Part shown: positions 33,386-43,173 of the stretch, piece after piece
Numbering within the stretch: position 1 is the stretch's first letter
How the letters are laid out: each line of letters opens with the position of its first letter
Source: Microbacterium sp. XT11
GTDB taxonomy: Bacteria > Actinomycetota > Actinomycetes > Actinomycetales > Microbacteriaceae
Reading direction: 5' to 3'
NCBI RefSeq assembly: GCF_001513675.1
Contig: NZ_CP013859.1
Coordinates: 1,861,081 to 1,925,080, forward strand
DNA: 64,000 bases
Notes under the pieces: generated by a model
What the model saw: only the letters and a program-made list of their open reading frames with translations
Told to the model about the DNA's origin: nothing
Databases searched by the model: none
Translations under genes and position numbers: made by a program

Positions 33386-33391
33386 TAGTCT
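33386..33391 (+). promoter_or_regulatory. -10 box, leaderless promoter
   Basis: TAGTCT followed by GGCCGC and the ATG at 33398. No Shine-Dalgarno sequence is present, which fits a leaderless mRNA. Confidence 0.55.
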
Positions 33392-33397
33392 GGCCGC

Positions 33398-33994
33398 ATG
33401 TTGTACGAGCACCTCGGGGCTCGGCCCCGGATCCATGACACCGCCGTCGTCGCTCCCACCGCCGTCGTCTCGGGCGACGTCGAGATCGGGCCCCACTGCC
33501 AGGTGCTGCACGGTGCGGTGATCACCGCGGAGGGCGGTCCGATCACGCTGGGCGAGCACGTGATCGTGATGGAGAACGCCCTCATCCGCGCGACTGCGGC
33601 CAACGCCGTGCACATCGGCGCCCACACGCTCGTCGGCACGCTCGCCAGCATCGCGGGAGCGACCGTCGGTGAAGAGGTGTTCTTCGCGTCGGGAGCGCGC
33701 ATCTTCAACGGCGCGCTCGTCGGCGACCGGTGCGAGGTGCGAGTCAACGCCATCGTGCACCGACGCGCCGTGCTGCCGGAGGGCACGGTCGTGCCGATCG
33801 GGTGGGTGGCGGTCGGCGACCCCGTGCAACTGCTCTCACCCGACCGCGAGGCGGAGATCGCGGCGGCGCAGCCGGAGCTCGACTTCCCGGGTCACGTGTT
33901 CGGCGTCGACCGCGACACTCCCGACCTCATGGTGCAGCTCACCGAGCGCTACGGCAGCTCCCTCGCCCGCCATGCGGCGGACCGGCTGCTCTGA
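33398..33994 (+). CDS. Left-handed beta-helix protein, gamma-carbonic-anhydrase-like
   Basis: A 198-residue hexapeptide-repeat protein. From about residue 17 it has repeated turns such as AVVAPTAVVSGDVEIGPHC, ITLGEHVIVMENALIRA, VHIGAHTLVGTLASIAGATVGEEVFFASGA, the pattern of gamma-class carbonic anhydrases and related acyltransferases that form trimers. Candidate zinc His residues exist (VHIGAHT and IVHRRA), but the usual HG..IG.G.GA block is altered, so carbonic anhydrase activity is doubtful. The C-terminal part is predicted helical. It is preceded by the 134-bp repeats and followed by a repeat array. Confidence 0.75.
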   Translation: MLYEHLGARPRIHDTAVVAPTAVVSGDVEIGPHCQVLHGAVITAEGGPITLGEHVIVMENALIRATAANAVHIGAHTLVGTLASIAGATVGEEVFFASGARIFNGALVGDRCEVRVNAIVHRRAVLPEGTVVPIGWVAVGDPVQLLSPDREAEIAAAQPELDFPGHVFGVDRDTPDLMVQLTERYGSSLARHAADRLL

Positions 33995-34000
33995 AACCCC

Positions 34001-34158
34001 GCGGCGGAACGCCGAAGCGCTCCCGCGGCGGAACGCCGAAGCTCCCCATGACGCCGCGCCCGTCGGCGCCGGAGAGCGCCCGCGGCGGAATGCCGAAGCG
34101 CCTCCATGCCGTCGGGCCCGTCCGCGCCGGAGAGCGCACGCGGCGGAACGCCGAAGCG
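34001..34158. repeat. Dispersed 19-20 bp repeat CGCGGCGGAAcGCCGAAGCG, four copies
   Basis: Copies lie at 34001-34020, 34025-34043, 34081-34100 and 34139-34158. The third has one change (AATG for AACG). The last two share a longer unit that begins with GCGCCGGAGAGCGC about 17 bases upstream. The element contains an inverted core (GGCGGAAcGCC). The array lies between the converging beta-helix and gdhA genes; nothing else is recognisable in 33995-34226. Confidence 0.8.
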
Positions 34159-34226
34159 CGCCCGGACCGACGGGAGAGTCCGAGGACTCCTGCGATCCGA
34201 GCGCGCTCGTGCTGTCGTGGAAGCCG

Positions 34227-35606
<1,380 letters not shown>

Positions 35607-35681
35607 TCAATGGGGGATGTCGTGCGCGGGCGATCGTGTCGCGTGAGGGGGCGCCGGATCAGGCAGAGTTCTCACTTTATC

Positions 35682-35701
35682 GTCCTCGCGATTGTGAGGA
35701 C
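35682..35701. promoter_or_regulatory. Inverted repeat between ppc and gdhA
   Basis: GTCCTC (35682-35687) and GAGGAC (35696-35701) flank 8 bases. It sits just after the ppc stop and just upstream of TAAAGT (35674-35679, minus strand). It may be a weak ppc terminator or an operator for gdhA. Confidence 0.4.
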
Positions 35702-35725
35702 TTTCACGCGACGGTCGGATGCCGG

Positions 35726-38416
35726 TCATCCGGTGTTCTGCAGGCCTGCGGCGACCCCGCTCACCGACAGCAGCAGGAGGCGCTGCTGCTCGGCATCCGC
35801 ACCCGACCCCTCGGCCTGTCCGGCCGACGCCCGCAGGGCTCGCAGCGCGCGAAGCTGCAGCAGCGACAGCGCGTCGACATAGGGGCTGCGCAGCTGCACG
35901 GCGCGCTGCAGCACGGGCTTGTTCTCGAGCAGACGGTCGCCGCCGGTGAGCCGGATGACCCAGCGCCGGGTGAGCGCGAGCTCGTCGAGCACCAGCGCGG
36001 CCAGGTCGTCACGGTCGCCGAGCGCGAGGTACTGCCGAGCGATGCGCTCGTCGGTCTTCGCGAGGCTCATCGCCACGTTGTCGATCATGGTGTGCAGCAG
36101 CGGCCACTCGCGATACGCCTCGACGAGGAGATCCTCGTCGCCGACGGCCTCGAGAGCCGTCCCGAGCCCGAACCAGCCGGCGAGGTTGATGCGTGCCTGC
36201 GTCCACGCGAACACCCACGGGATCGCCCTGAGGTCCTCGAGCGACTCGACGGAGAGGCCGCGTCGCGCGGGCCGAGAGCCGAGCGCCAGCAGTCCGATCT
36301 CCTCCATCGGGGTCACGGTGGCGAACCACGGCGCGAACCCCTCCGCCTTGACGAGCGAGAAGAACCGCTCGCGCGAGGCGACGTCCATGGTCCGCGCGAC
36401 CTCCGCATACCGCGTCGCGGCGCTGCTCGTGCGCTCTTCGACCGACGGCGACGAGGCGAGAAGGGTCGCCGCGGCCACCTGGTCGATGTGCCGCATCGCG
36501 ATGGCAGGCTCGCCGTAGCGCGCGAAGATGACCTCGCCCTGTTCGGTGAGCTTGAAGCGTCCGTCGACGGAATGCGGCGGCTGCGCCAGGATCGCCGAGT
36601 TCGCCGGACCGCCCCCGCGGCCGAGCGCGCCGCCGCGGCCGTGGAACAGCGTCAGCTCGATGCCGGAGTCCTTCGCCCACTGCGCGATCTTCTCCTGCGC
36701 CTCGTAGAGCGCGAGGTTCGCGGCGACCGGCCCCACATCCTTCGACGAGTCCGAATAGCCGAGCATGACTTCGAGGCGGTTGCCGGTGGCGGCGAGCCGC
36801 TCCTGGAACTCCGGGAACGTCACGGCCTCGGCGAGGATGCCGGGCGCCGCCTGCAGGTCGGCGAACGTCTCGAACAGCGGCACCACGTCGAGCACGGGTG
36901 CGTCGTCGCCCATGGCGTGGCGGGCGAGCCGGTGCACGGCGGCGAGGTCTTGCGCCGATTGCGTGAAGGACACGACGTACCGCCCGGCTGCCCTGAGCCC
37001 GCGATCGCGCTGGATCTCGGCGATGACGCGGAAGACCTCCAGCACCTCCTCGGTCTGGGCGCTGACGGGTCCGCCGGCGTCCAGCTCGGCGAGGGCCTTC
37101 GCATGCACCTGCGAGTGCTGACGCACCTCCAGCTCCGTGAGGTGGAAACCGTAGGTCTCGACCTGCCAGATGAGGTGCTGCACGCCGCCGAAGGCGTGGC
37201 GCCTGGCGCCGGCCGCCAGCAGCGAGGACTGCACGGCCCTGAGGTCGGCGAGGAGTTCTTCCGGAGAGGCGTACGCGAGGTCGCCGCCGCGCCGGGTGGC
37301 GGCGACGCGACGCGAGAGCGCGAGCATGACGCGGCGGTGCGGCTCGTCGGGGGAGCGCGTGGCGAGCTCGGCGGCGGTGTCGGGCTCGGCGGCGACGAAC
37401 GCCTCCCACAGCGCGGAAACCGCTTCGCTCGGCGGAGTCCCCTCGGCGTCGAGCGTGAGGGTGCGGCCGATGCGCTCGATCGCGCGCTCCAGCCCTCGCA
37501 GCACGTGGTCGGAGGCGATCTGCGACGCCTCGCGGGTCACGGCCGCGGTGACGAACGGGTTGCCGTCGCGGTCGCCGCCGACCCACGACCCGATGCGCAC
37601 GAATGCGGGGACGACCGGAGCGCTCGACCCGGACTCCTCGCCGCGCAGCGCGTCGTCGATGCGGCGGTACACGTGGGGGACCGTCGTGAAGAGCGTCTCG
37701 TCGAACACGCCCATCACCGTGCGCACCTCGTCGGTGGGTGTGGGCTTCTGCGCCCGCAGCGGCGCCGTGCGCCACAGCGTGTCGATCTCCTCCAGCATCC
37801 GCCGCCGAGCCCTTCGTTGCTCTGCGCCGCCTTCGCTGGCCGCGTCGTGCTGGGTGAGGAGCTCGGACAGGCGTCGGATGCTGCTCGACACCGCGCGCCG
37901 GCGCGCCTCGGTGGGGTGCGCCGTGAACACGGGGTGGAACCGGAGCGCCTCCAGACGGCGGCGGGCCTCGTCGTCGCCGACCTCGCTCTTCAGCTTCGCG
38001 TAGGCAGAGGCGACGGTGTCGGCGGCGTCCTCGCGCCCTGGCTGCCCCGCGCGTTCGCGCAGCACCCGGACGCGCTGGTGCTCTTCGGCGAGGTTGACGA
38101 GGTGGAAGTAGCACGTGAAGGCACGGGCGACCTCGTCGGCGCGCGACACGCTGAACGACTCGGCGATCGCCGCCGCGCGCTCGAAGGCGTCCGGCGTCTC
38201 CTCGTCGTAGGCCTGAATGGTCGCGAGTCGCAGACGTTCGACGTCGTCGAAGAGGCCATCGCTTCCGGCTTCGCGGAGCACCTGGCCCAGCAGGGCGCCG
38301 AGCATCCTGACGTCGGACCGCATCGCCTCCGGGATGCCGCGACCTGCTTCGAAGCGTCCGATGACGCGGATCGCCTCGGTGTTCGTGGGCTCGGGAAAGG
38401 AATGTGCGGGGGTCAC
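35726..38416 (-). CDS. ppc: Phosphoenolpyruvate carboxylase
   Basis: An 896-residue enzyme that carboxylates phosphoenolpyruvate to oxaloacetate, replenishing the TCA cycle. Conserved motifs are FTAHPTEARRR with His167, GYSDSSKDVG and the mobile glycine loop FHGRGGALGRGGGP, with normal family length. GTG 38416 was preferred: TACCCT ends 6 bases upstream, and upstream extension of the frame reads antisense to nhaA. The GGAGG directly touching the GTG is too close to act as a normal ribosome-binding site, which also favours leaderless initiation. It diverges from nhaA with a 94-bp gap. Confidence 0.96.
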   Translation of the reverse strand: MTPAHSFPEPTNTEAIRVIGRFEAGRGIPEAMRSDVRMLGALLGQVLREAGSDGLFDDVERLRLATIQAYDEETPDAFERAAAIAESFSVSRADEVARAFTCYFHLVNLAEEHQRVRVLRERAGQPGREDAADTVASAYAKLKSEVGDDEARRRLEALRFHPVFTAHPTEARRRAVSSSIRRLSELLTQHDAASEGGAEQRRARRRMLEEIDTLWRTAPLRAQKPTPTDEVRTVMGVFDETLFTTVPHVYRRIDDALRGEESGSSAPVVPAFVRIGSWVGGDRDGNPFVTAAVTREASQIASDHVLRGLERAIERIGRTLTLDAEGTPPSEAVSALWEAFVAAEPDTAAELATRSPDEPHRRVMLALSRRVAATRRGGDLAYASPEELLADLRAVQSSLLAAGARRHAFGGVQHLIWQVETYGFHLTELEVRQHSQVHAKALAELDAGGPVSAQTEEVLEVFRVIAEIQRDRGLRAAGRYVVSFTQSAQDLAAVHRLARHAMGDDAPVLDVVPLFETFADLQAAPGILAEAVTFPEFQERLAATGNRLEVMLGYSDSSKDVGPVAANLALYEAQEKIAQWAKDSGIELTLFHGRGGALGRGGGPANSAILAQPPHSVDGRFKLTEQGEVIFARYGEPAIAMRHIDQVAAATLLASSPSVEERTSSAATRYAEVARTMDVASRERFFSLVKAEGFAPWFATVTPMEEIGLLALGSRPARRGLSVESLEDLRAIPWVFAWTQARINLAGWFGLGTALEAVGDEDLLVEAYREWPLLHTMIDNVAMSLAKTDERIARQYLALGDRDDLAALVLDELALTRRWVIRLTGGDRLLENKPVLQRAVQLRSPYVDALSLLQLRALRALRASAGQAEGSGADAEQQRLLLLSVSGVAAGLQNTG

Positions 38417-38422
38417 CCTCCG

Positions 38423-38428
38423 AGGGTA
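38423..38428 (-). promoter_or_regulatory. -10 box, leaderless promoter of ppc
   Basis: TACCCT on the minus strand, then CGGAGG and the GTG at 38416. Confidence 0.5.
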
Positions 38429-38510
38429 ACGCGAGCGGAACACCGCTCCCGCACTCATGACGACGGACGTCGTGCGGCCGGCCGGAACGGCCCCGCCTAG
38501 CATGGAGGGG

Positions 38511-39677
38511 ATGCGAATCTCGGCGAACCCCCTCCGCGGCCAGCAGTTCCCGGCGGTCCTCCTGCTCCTGGCGGCTGGACTCGGTCTTCTGCTCGCCAAC
38601 CTGATGACGCACGACGCGATCGAGGGGGTCCTCGAGCTGCATCTCGCCGTTCCCGGCACGGCCCTCGACCTCTCCGTCGGTCACTGGATCTCCGACGGTC
38701 TCCTCGCGGTCTTCTTCCTCGTCGTCGCGATCGAGCTGCGTCATGAGCTCACCCACGGCGAACTGGATTCCCCGCGCAAGGCTGTGCAGCCCGCGATCGC
38801 CGCCGCGGGCGGCGTGCTCGTGCCGATCGCGGTGTACCTGCTGCTCGCAGGCGACTTCACGACGGTCGCCGGCTGGCCGGTGCCCACGGCGACCGACATC
38901 GCGTTCGCGCTCGGGGTGCTGGCGATGTTCGGGCGGGGCCTGCCGCCGACCGTGCGGGTGTTCCTCCTGGCGCTGGCGATCCTCGACGACATCATCGGCA
39001 TCGTCTTCATCGCCGTGCTGTTCGCCCACGACGTGCAGTGGCTGCTGCTCGCGCTCGCCGTCGTGTGCGTCATCGCGTTCTGGGCGTTGAGCCGGCTGCT
39101 GCACGCGACGGGTCACACGCTCGTCGCCGTCGCCATGGCCGTGGTGGGCGTGGTCACGTGGGGTCTCGTCGCCGCCTCGGGCATCCACGCCACGATCGCC
39201 GGCGTGCTGTTGGGGCTCGTCATGGCCCCGGTGCCGGCCGGACGCGTCCGTCATGCGCTCGAGCCCGCGGTGAACGGCGTGATCCTGCCGCTGTTCGCCT
39301 TCGTCGCGGCGTTCGTCGTCATCCCCGCGGTGTCGCCGACGGAGCTCTCCCCGGCGTTCTGGGGCATCCTCGTCGCGCTGCCGGTGGGGAAGATCATCGG
39401 CATCTCGCTGTTCGGCTGGGTGGCCATGCGCATCAGGCCGAAGGGCGCACCGCCCGCGCTCCCGTTCGCCGACCTCGTGGCCGCGGGTGCGCTCGGCGGC
39501 ATCGGGTTCACCGTCTCCCTGCTGCTGGCGAACCTCGCCTTCGCGGGCGACGCGGGCATCCGAGACCAGGCGATCCTCGGCGTGCTGCTGGGGTCGCTGG
39601 TGGCCCTCGTGCTCTCCGGCGTGATCGTGTCGCTGCGCGCCGGCTGGTACCGACGGGTCGCCGCGGCGGCCGAATGA
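38511..39677 (+). CDS. nhaA: Na+/H+ antiporter NhaA
   Basis: A 388-residue antiporter that exports Na+ in exchange for H+. The ion-binding residues are present: Asp129 in PTATDIAFALGV and the Asp159-Asp160 pair in AILDDIIGI, equivalent to the catalytic pair of E. coli NhaA. About twelve membrane helices fill the protein. I chose ATG 38511, immediately after GGAGGGG and 7 bases after TAGCAT; ATG 38502 is a nearby alternative adding three residues. mazG begins 13 bases after the stop, so the two may share a transcript. Confidence 0.94.
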   Translation: MRISANPLRGQQFPAVLLLLAAGLGLLLANLMTHDAIEGVLELHLAVPGTALDLSVGHWISDGLLAVFFLVVAIELRHELTHGELDSPRKAVQPAIAAAGGVLVPIAVYLLLAGDFTTVAGWPVPTATDIAFALGVLAMFGRGLPPTVRVFLLALAILDDIIGIVFIAVLFAHDVQWLLLALAVVCVIAFWALSRLLHATGHTLVAVAMAVVGVVTWGLVAASGIHATIAGVLLGLVMAPVPAGRVRHALEPAVNGVILPLFAFVAAFVVIPAVSPTELSPAFWGILVALPVGKIIGISLFGWVAMRIRPKGAPPALPFADLVAAGALGGIGFTVSLLLANLAFAGDAGIRDQAILGVLLGSLVALVLSGVIVSLRAGWYRRVAAAAE

Positions 39678-39690
39678 CGGGGAGGACTGC

Positions 39691-40440
39691 ATGACCGACA
39701 CTCCGGAGGACGACCCGCTGCGGGCGGTCGCCGAGACCATGCGCGCCGTGCGCGAGCGCTGCGTCTGGTCGCAGCGCATCACGCACCGCGACCTCGTGCC
39801 GTACCTCATCGAGGAGGCGCACGAGGTCATCGACGCCGTCGAGGCCGGTTCGCGCGACGATCTGCGCGAGGAACTGGGCGATCTGCTGTGGCAGGTGCTG
39901 TTCCATTCCGCGATCGCCGCGCAGGACGAGGACGACCCGTTCGACATCGACGACGTGGCGCGGGGTCTGAACGAGAAGATGGTGCGGAGGCACCCGCATG
40001 TCTTCGGCGGCGCCGTCGCGCGAACGCCCGAAGAGGTGCTCGTGCACTGGAACGCCGCGAAGGCGGCCGAGAAGCGCACACGGCGCAGCGCGCTCGACGG
40101 GATCCCGCGGGGGATGCCGGCGCTCGCGCTCGCGCAGAAGATGCTCGGCCGCGTGCCACCGGCCCCGCTCCCCGCGACGGCGGACGCGGCGACGACCGAC
40201 GCGGCGACGACCGGCACGGACGGCGGGCGCCCCTCCTCCGAGGCGGAGCTCGGCGAGGCGCTCCTCTCGCTCGTCAGGGCGGCGCGCGAGAACGGATGGG
40301 ATGCCGAGCGGGCCTTGCGGGAGCGGCTGCGGGCGCTCGAGGCCGAGGTGCGCGCCGCCGAGGAGCGCGCGGGCGAAGGGCTGAGCGCCGAGGGGCGCGG
40401 CGGAAGGCGGAGCGCCGAGGAGCGCGCGGGCGAGGGCTGA
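39691..40440 (+). CDS. mazG: NTP pyrophosphohydrolase MazG
   Basis: A 249-residue all-alpha NTP pyrophosphohydrolase that removes aberrant nucleotides. The metal-binding motifs are EEAHEVIDAVE and EELGDLLWQVLFHS, followed by KMVRRHPHVFG and VHWNAAKAAEK. It has one MazG domain plus a degenerate C-terminal helical part, like other actinobacterial MazG proteins. GGGGAGG precedes the ATG. The last 30 residues (EERAGEGLSAEGRGG and so on) come from a duplicated 34-35 bp sequence; a one-base difference between the copies creates the stop codon. A central Ala/Thr-rich linker (ATADAATTDAATTG) is also repetitive. Confidence 0.9.
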   Translation: MTDTPEDDPLRAVAETMRAVRERCVWSQRITHRDLVPYLIEEAHEVIDAVEAGSRDDLREELGDLLWQVLFHSAIAAQDEDDPFDIDDVARGLNEKMVRRHPHVFGGAVARTPEEVLVHWNAAKAAEKRTRRSALDGIPRGMPALALAQKMLGRVPPAPLPATADAATTDAATTGTDGGRPSSEAELGEALLSLVRAARENGWDAERALRERLRALEAEVRAAEERAGEGLSAEGRGGRRSAEERAGEG

Positions 40441-40447
40441 GCGCCGA
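40357..40447. repeat. Duplicated segment at mazG 3' end
   Basis: 40357-40391 (35 bp) and 40414-40447 (34 bp) match except for one missing base (CGAAGGG versus CGAGGG). The missing base shifts the frame so that copy 2 reads GAG GGC TGA and ends mazG. Confidence 0.8.
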
Positions 40448-40465
40448 CCTGGGAAGATAGAGGGC

Positions 40466-41743
40466 GTGGCTACTGTGAACCCGCCCCGTGGCATGCGCGA
40501 CATCCTCCCCGCCGACAAGGCACGCCGAGAGCACGTCCTCTCGATCATCCGCGACCGCTACCGGTCGCACGGTTTCGACGAGATCGAGACGCCGGCCCTC
40601 GAGGAGTACTCGCGCCTGCATGCCGGAATCGGCGGCGACAACGAGAAGCTCGCGTACAACGTGCTGCGCCGCGGCCTCGACGCCGAGGCGATCCGCGAGG
40701 CCGCAGACGACCCCGCCGCGCTGGCCGACCTGGGCCTCCGATACGACCTCACCGTGCCGCTCGCGCGTTTCTACGCGAGCAACCGCGGGCAGCTTCCCGG
40801 AGTGTTCCGCTCCATCCAGATCGGCCCGGTGTGGCGCGCCGAGCGTCCGCAGAAGGGCCGCTACCGCCAGTTCGTGCAGTGCGACATCGACATCATGGGC
40901 GACGACTCCGCTCGGGCCGAGGCCGAGCTCATGGTCGCGTCGCTGGACGCGCTGGACGCGCTGGGTCTGGAGGGCGCGACCGTGCGGGTGAACGATCGCC
41001 GCGTGCTCGACTGGATGCTCGAGTCGTTCGGCTTCGCGCTCGACGAGCGCCCCGGCGTGCTCATCACGATCGACAAGCTCGACAAGATCGGCCCGGACGG
41101 GGTCGCCGCAGAGCTGCGCGAGCGCGGTGCGGATTCCGGAGCCGTCGGCGCGTTCGAGGCGTTCCTGCGGCGGCCGCAGACCATGGAGTACAACCCCTTC
41201 GGCGAGCGGCAGATCCGCAAGGCGCTCCCCGACGGCGCACCGGACGAGATCGTGGCGCACCTCGTCGGCATCGGCGACGCGGTGGCCGCAGGCACGGGGC
41301 GCAGCGACGTCCCGCTGGTGTTCGACCCCTTCCTCGTTCGCGGCATGGGGTACTACACAGGGACGATCTTCGAGCTCGCGCATCCCTCGGTGGACTATTC
41401 GCTCGGCGGCGGCGGCCGCTACGACGGCATGATCGGCCGATTCCTCGGCCAGCAGGTGCCGGCCGTCGGCTTCTCTCTCGGCTTCGAGCGGCTCGTCGAC
41501 CTCGTCCGCACGGAGACGGATGCCGTCGCGCGGGCCGTCGTGCTCATCCACGACGCCGACGTGCCGGTCGCCGAACTCGTCGCGCACAAGTCGCGTCTCA
41601 TCGCCGGCGGCGCGCGCGTGCGTCTCGAGAAGCGCACCAAGAACCTCAAGGCGCTGCTCGAGCGATCGGCGGCCGGCGGCTACACGGCGTTCGCGACCGT
41701 GCCGTCGGGCGCGCAGGAGCTGGAGCTCAAGCCCCTGTCCTGA
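40466..41743 (+). CDS. hisS: Histidyl-tRNA synthetase
   Basis: A 425-residue class II synthetase that charges tRNA-His. It starts NPPRGMRDILP; motif 2 is in VFRSIQIGPVWRAERPQKGRYRQFVQCDID; the histidine-specific signature LVRGMGYYTGTIFEL and the GGGGRYDGMIG motif are intact, and a C-terminal anticodon domain follows. GTG 40466 is used, 26 bases after mazG. The upstream AAGATAG stretch may be part of a promoter, but mazG-hisS co-transcription is equally possible. Most of the pattern is that of the archaeal/actinobacterial-length HisRS, and the gene appears complete. Confidence 0.95.
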   Translation: MATVNPPRGMRDILPADKARREHVLSIIRDRYRSHGFDEIETPALEEYSRLHAGIGGDNEKLAYNVLRRGLDAEAIREAADDPAALADLGLRYDLTVPLARFYASNRGQLPGVFRSIQIGPVWRAERPQKGRYRQFVQCDIDIMGDDSARAEAELMVASLDALDALGLEGATVRVNDRRVLDWMLESFGFALDERPGVLITIDKLDKIGPDGVAAELRERGADSGAVGAFEAFLRRPQTMEYNPFGERQIRKALPDGAPDEIVAHLVGIGDAVAAGTGRSDVPLVFDPFLVRGMGYYTGTIFELAHPSVDYSLGGGGRYDGMIGRFLGQQVPAVGFSLGFERLVDLVRTETDAVARAVVLIHDADVPVAELVAHKSRLIAGGARVRLEKRTKNLKALLERSAAGGYTAFATVPSGAQELELKPLS

Positions 41744-41793
41744 TTCGCCGCCGCGTTCACGCGGCGTTCACGCTCGTGCGGTGAGATCCTCGC

Positions 41794-42606
41794 GTGAGCC
41801 GCTCTCGTGTCATCGCCGTCGCGGGCCTCGGCCTCGCCGCGTGCGCCGTGGGCGTACGCGTACTGCTCGCGCGCCAGGCCGCGATCGCTCGCCGCCGCAT
41901 CGGCAAGCCGCTGGGGGAGGAGTCGATCGACGCCGACCGCGTGTGGCGCCGGTCGCTCGGCGGCGAACCCGTCGAGCTGCTCCTGCTCGGCGACTCACTG
42001 GCGGCCGGCCTTGGCGCCGAACGGCGCAAGCAGACGCTCGGGGCGCGGCTCGCGAAGGACCTCGCGGCACGCGTGCGGAGGCCGGTGCGCCTGCGCACGG
42101 CGGCCGTCGTCGGCGCCGAGTCGCCCGATCTCGGCGGCCAGCTCGACAGCCTCCCGGACGATTACCGTCCCGATGTGGCCGTGATCGTCGTGGGTGGCAA
42201 CGACGTGACGCACCGCATCCCGGCCTCCGTGTCTGCCGCCCATCTGGGCGACGCGATCACGCGGCTTCGGGTGAAGGGAACGCAGGTGGTCGTCGGGACG
42301 TGCCCCGACCTGGGCGCCCTGCGCGCCGTCCCGCAGCCGCTGCGGCGGCTGGCTGCGAGCATCTCACGCCGCCTCGCCGCCGTGCAGGCCGAGACCGCAG
42401 CCGGCGCCGGAGCGGATGCCGTCGACCTCCGCAGGGCCGTGGGGGCCATGTTCTCCGACGACCCGGATCAGATGTTCAGCCTCGACCGCTTCCACCCCAG
42501 CGCGCTGGGGTACCGGCGCACGGCCGAGGCGCTGCTGCCGGCCGTGCACCGCGCGGTGGAGCGTGGTGTGCGCTCAGGCGACCCCGTCACTCCGCCGGCG
42601 CGCTGA
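41794..42606 (+). CDS. SGNH/GDSL-type hydrolase, membrane-anchored
   Basis: A 270-residue esterase-fold protein. One hydrophobic segment (residues 5-26) forms a signal anchor. Catalytic blocks are LLLLGDSLAAG with Ser68, the oxyanion block VVGGNDVTH (Asn136), and DRFHPS with Asp231 and His234. SGNH enzymes remove acyl groups from lipids or cell-surface polymers; the substrate is unknown. GTG 41794 is assigned because the hydrophobic anchor begins just after it. The last 20 bases overlap the convergent VOC gene, an overlap that makes independent regulation of the two messages less likely. Confidence 0.85.
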   Translation: MSRSRVIAVAGLGLAACAVGVRVLLARQAAIARRRIGKPLGEESIDADRVWRRSLGGEPVELLLLGDSLAAGLGAERRKQTLGARLAKDLAARVRRPVRLRTAAVVGAESPDLGGQLDSLPDDYRPDVAVIVVGGNDVTHRIPASVSAAHLGDAITRLRVKGTQVVVGTCPDLGALRAVPQPLRRLAASISRRLAAVQAETAAGAGADAVDLRRAVGAMFSDDPDQMFSLDRFHPSALGYRRTAEALLPAVHRAVERGVRSGDPVTPPAR

Positions 42607-43099
42607 ACGACGCGGCCCACTCCGACACCCGCCGAGCACTCTCCTCCTCGGAGATGTCCTCGATGCGGGTCATGATCGACCAGCGCACGCCGAACGGGTC
42701 GCGGATGCTGGCGAAGCGGTCACCCGACACGAAGTCGCTCGGCGCTTCGCGCACCGTGGCGCCCGCGTCGACGGCGCGCTCGACCACGGCGTCGACATCG
42801 GGGACGTAGAGGCCCATCGAGTAGCAGTCGTCGTCGCCGTCCGGCGGCGCGACGAGGTGGTAGTCGGGGTGCGGCTCGCCCCGCTGCAGCAGACCGAGGC
42901 CGAAGTCCAGGTCGGCGTGCGCCACGACGCCGCCGAACTCCGTGACGTCGACGACCCGTGCATCGAAGACGTCGCGGTAGAACTCGATGGCCTCCTTCGC
43001 GCGCGGGATGGCGAGGAAGGGCGTGAGCGACGTGGCGTTGTGCGGACGCCCGTCGGTGGTGTGCTGGCCGGACGCCCCGGCCGAAGTGTGGTTCGTCAT
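42587..43099 (-). CDS. VOC family protein (glyoxalase-like fold)
   Basis: A 170-residue protein of the vicinal-oxygen-chelate fold. SLTPFLAIPRAKEAIEFYRDVF, GLYVPDVDAVVERAVDAGATV and FASIRDPFGVRWSI match the PhnB/YdcE-like single-domain branch with paired beta-alpha-beta repeats. These bind metals or small ligands and include glyoxalases, fosfomycin-resistance proteins and unknowns; no specific role can be given. TAGCGT lies exactly 6 bases before the ATG. It diverges from the AraC gene (start codons 75 bp apart), so that regulator may control it. Confidence 0.85.
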   Translation of the reverse strand: MTNHTSAGASGQHTTDGRPHNATSLTPFLAIPRAKEAIEFYRDVFDARVVDVTEFGGVVAHADLDFGLGLLQRGEPHPDYHLVAPPDGDDDCYSMGLYVPDVDAVVERAVDAGATVREAPSDFVSGDRFASIRDPFGVRWSIMTRIEDISEEESARRVSEWAASFSAPAE

Positions 43100-43105
43100 G
43101 CCTCC

Positions 43106-43111
43106 ACGCTA
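43106..43111 (-). promoter_or_regulatory. -10 box, promoter of VOC gene
   Basis: TAGCGT on the minus strand, then GGAGGC and the ATG at 43099. GGAGG touches the start too closely for normal use. Confidence 0.5.
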
Positions 43112-43161
43112 GGAACGCGCGGAGGCGCGGCGCTTGAACATCCGCGACAGCCTGCCGTGCC

Positions 43162-43167
43162 TACGCT
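43162..43167 (+). promoter_or_regulatory. -10 box, leaderless promoter of AraC gene
   Basis: TACGCT, then GGGGTG and the ATG at 43174. It pairs divergently with the VOC promoter, 50 bp apart. Confidence 0.5.
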
Positions 43168-43173
43168 GGGGTG

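Noticed and set aside
33398..33994. A firm call of carbonic anhydrase.
   Set aside because: The beta-helix fold is clear, but the standard zinc His pattern is not, so only a family-level description is given.
36009..40217. A 1402-codon open frame on the minus strand crossing nhaA, mazG and ppc.
   Set aside because: It runs antisense to nhaA and mazG and out of frame through ppc. No recognisable domains; GC-rich DNA leaves such frames open by chance.
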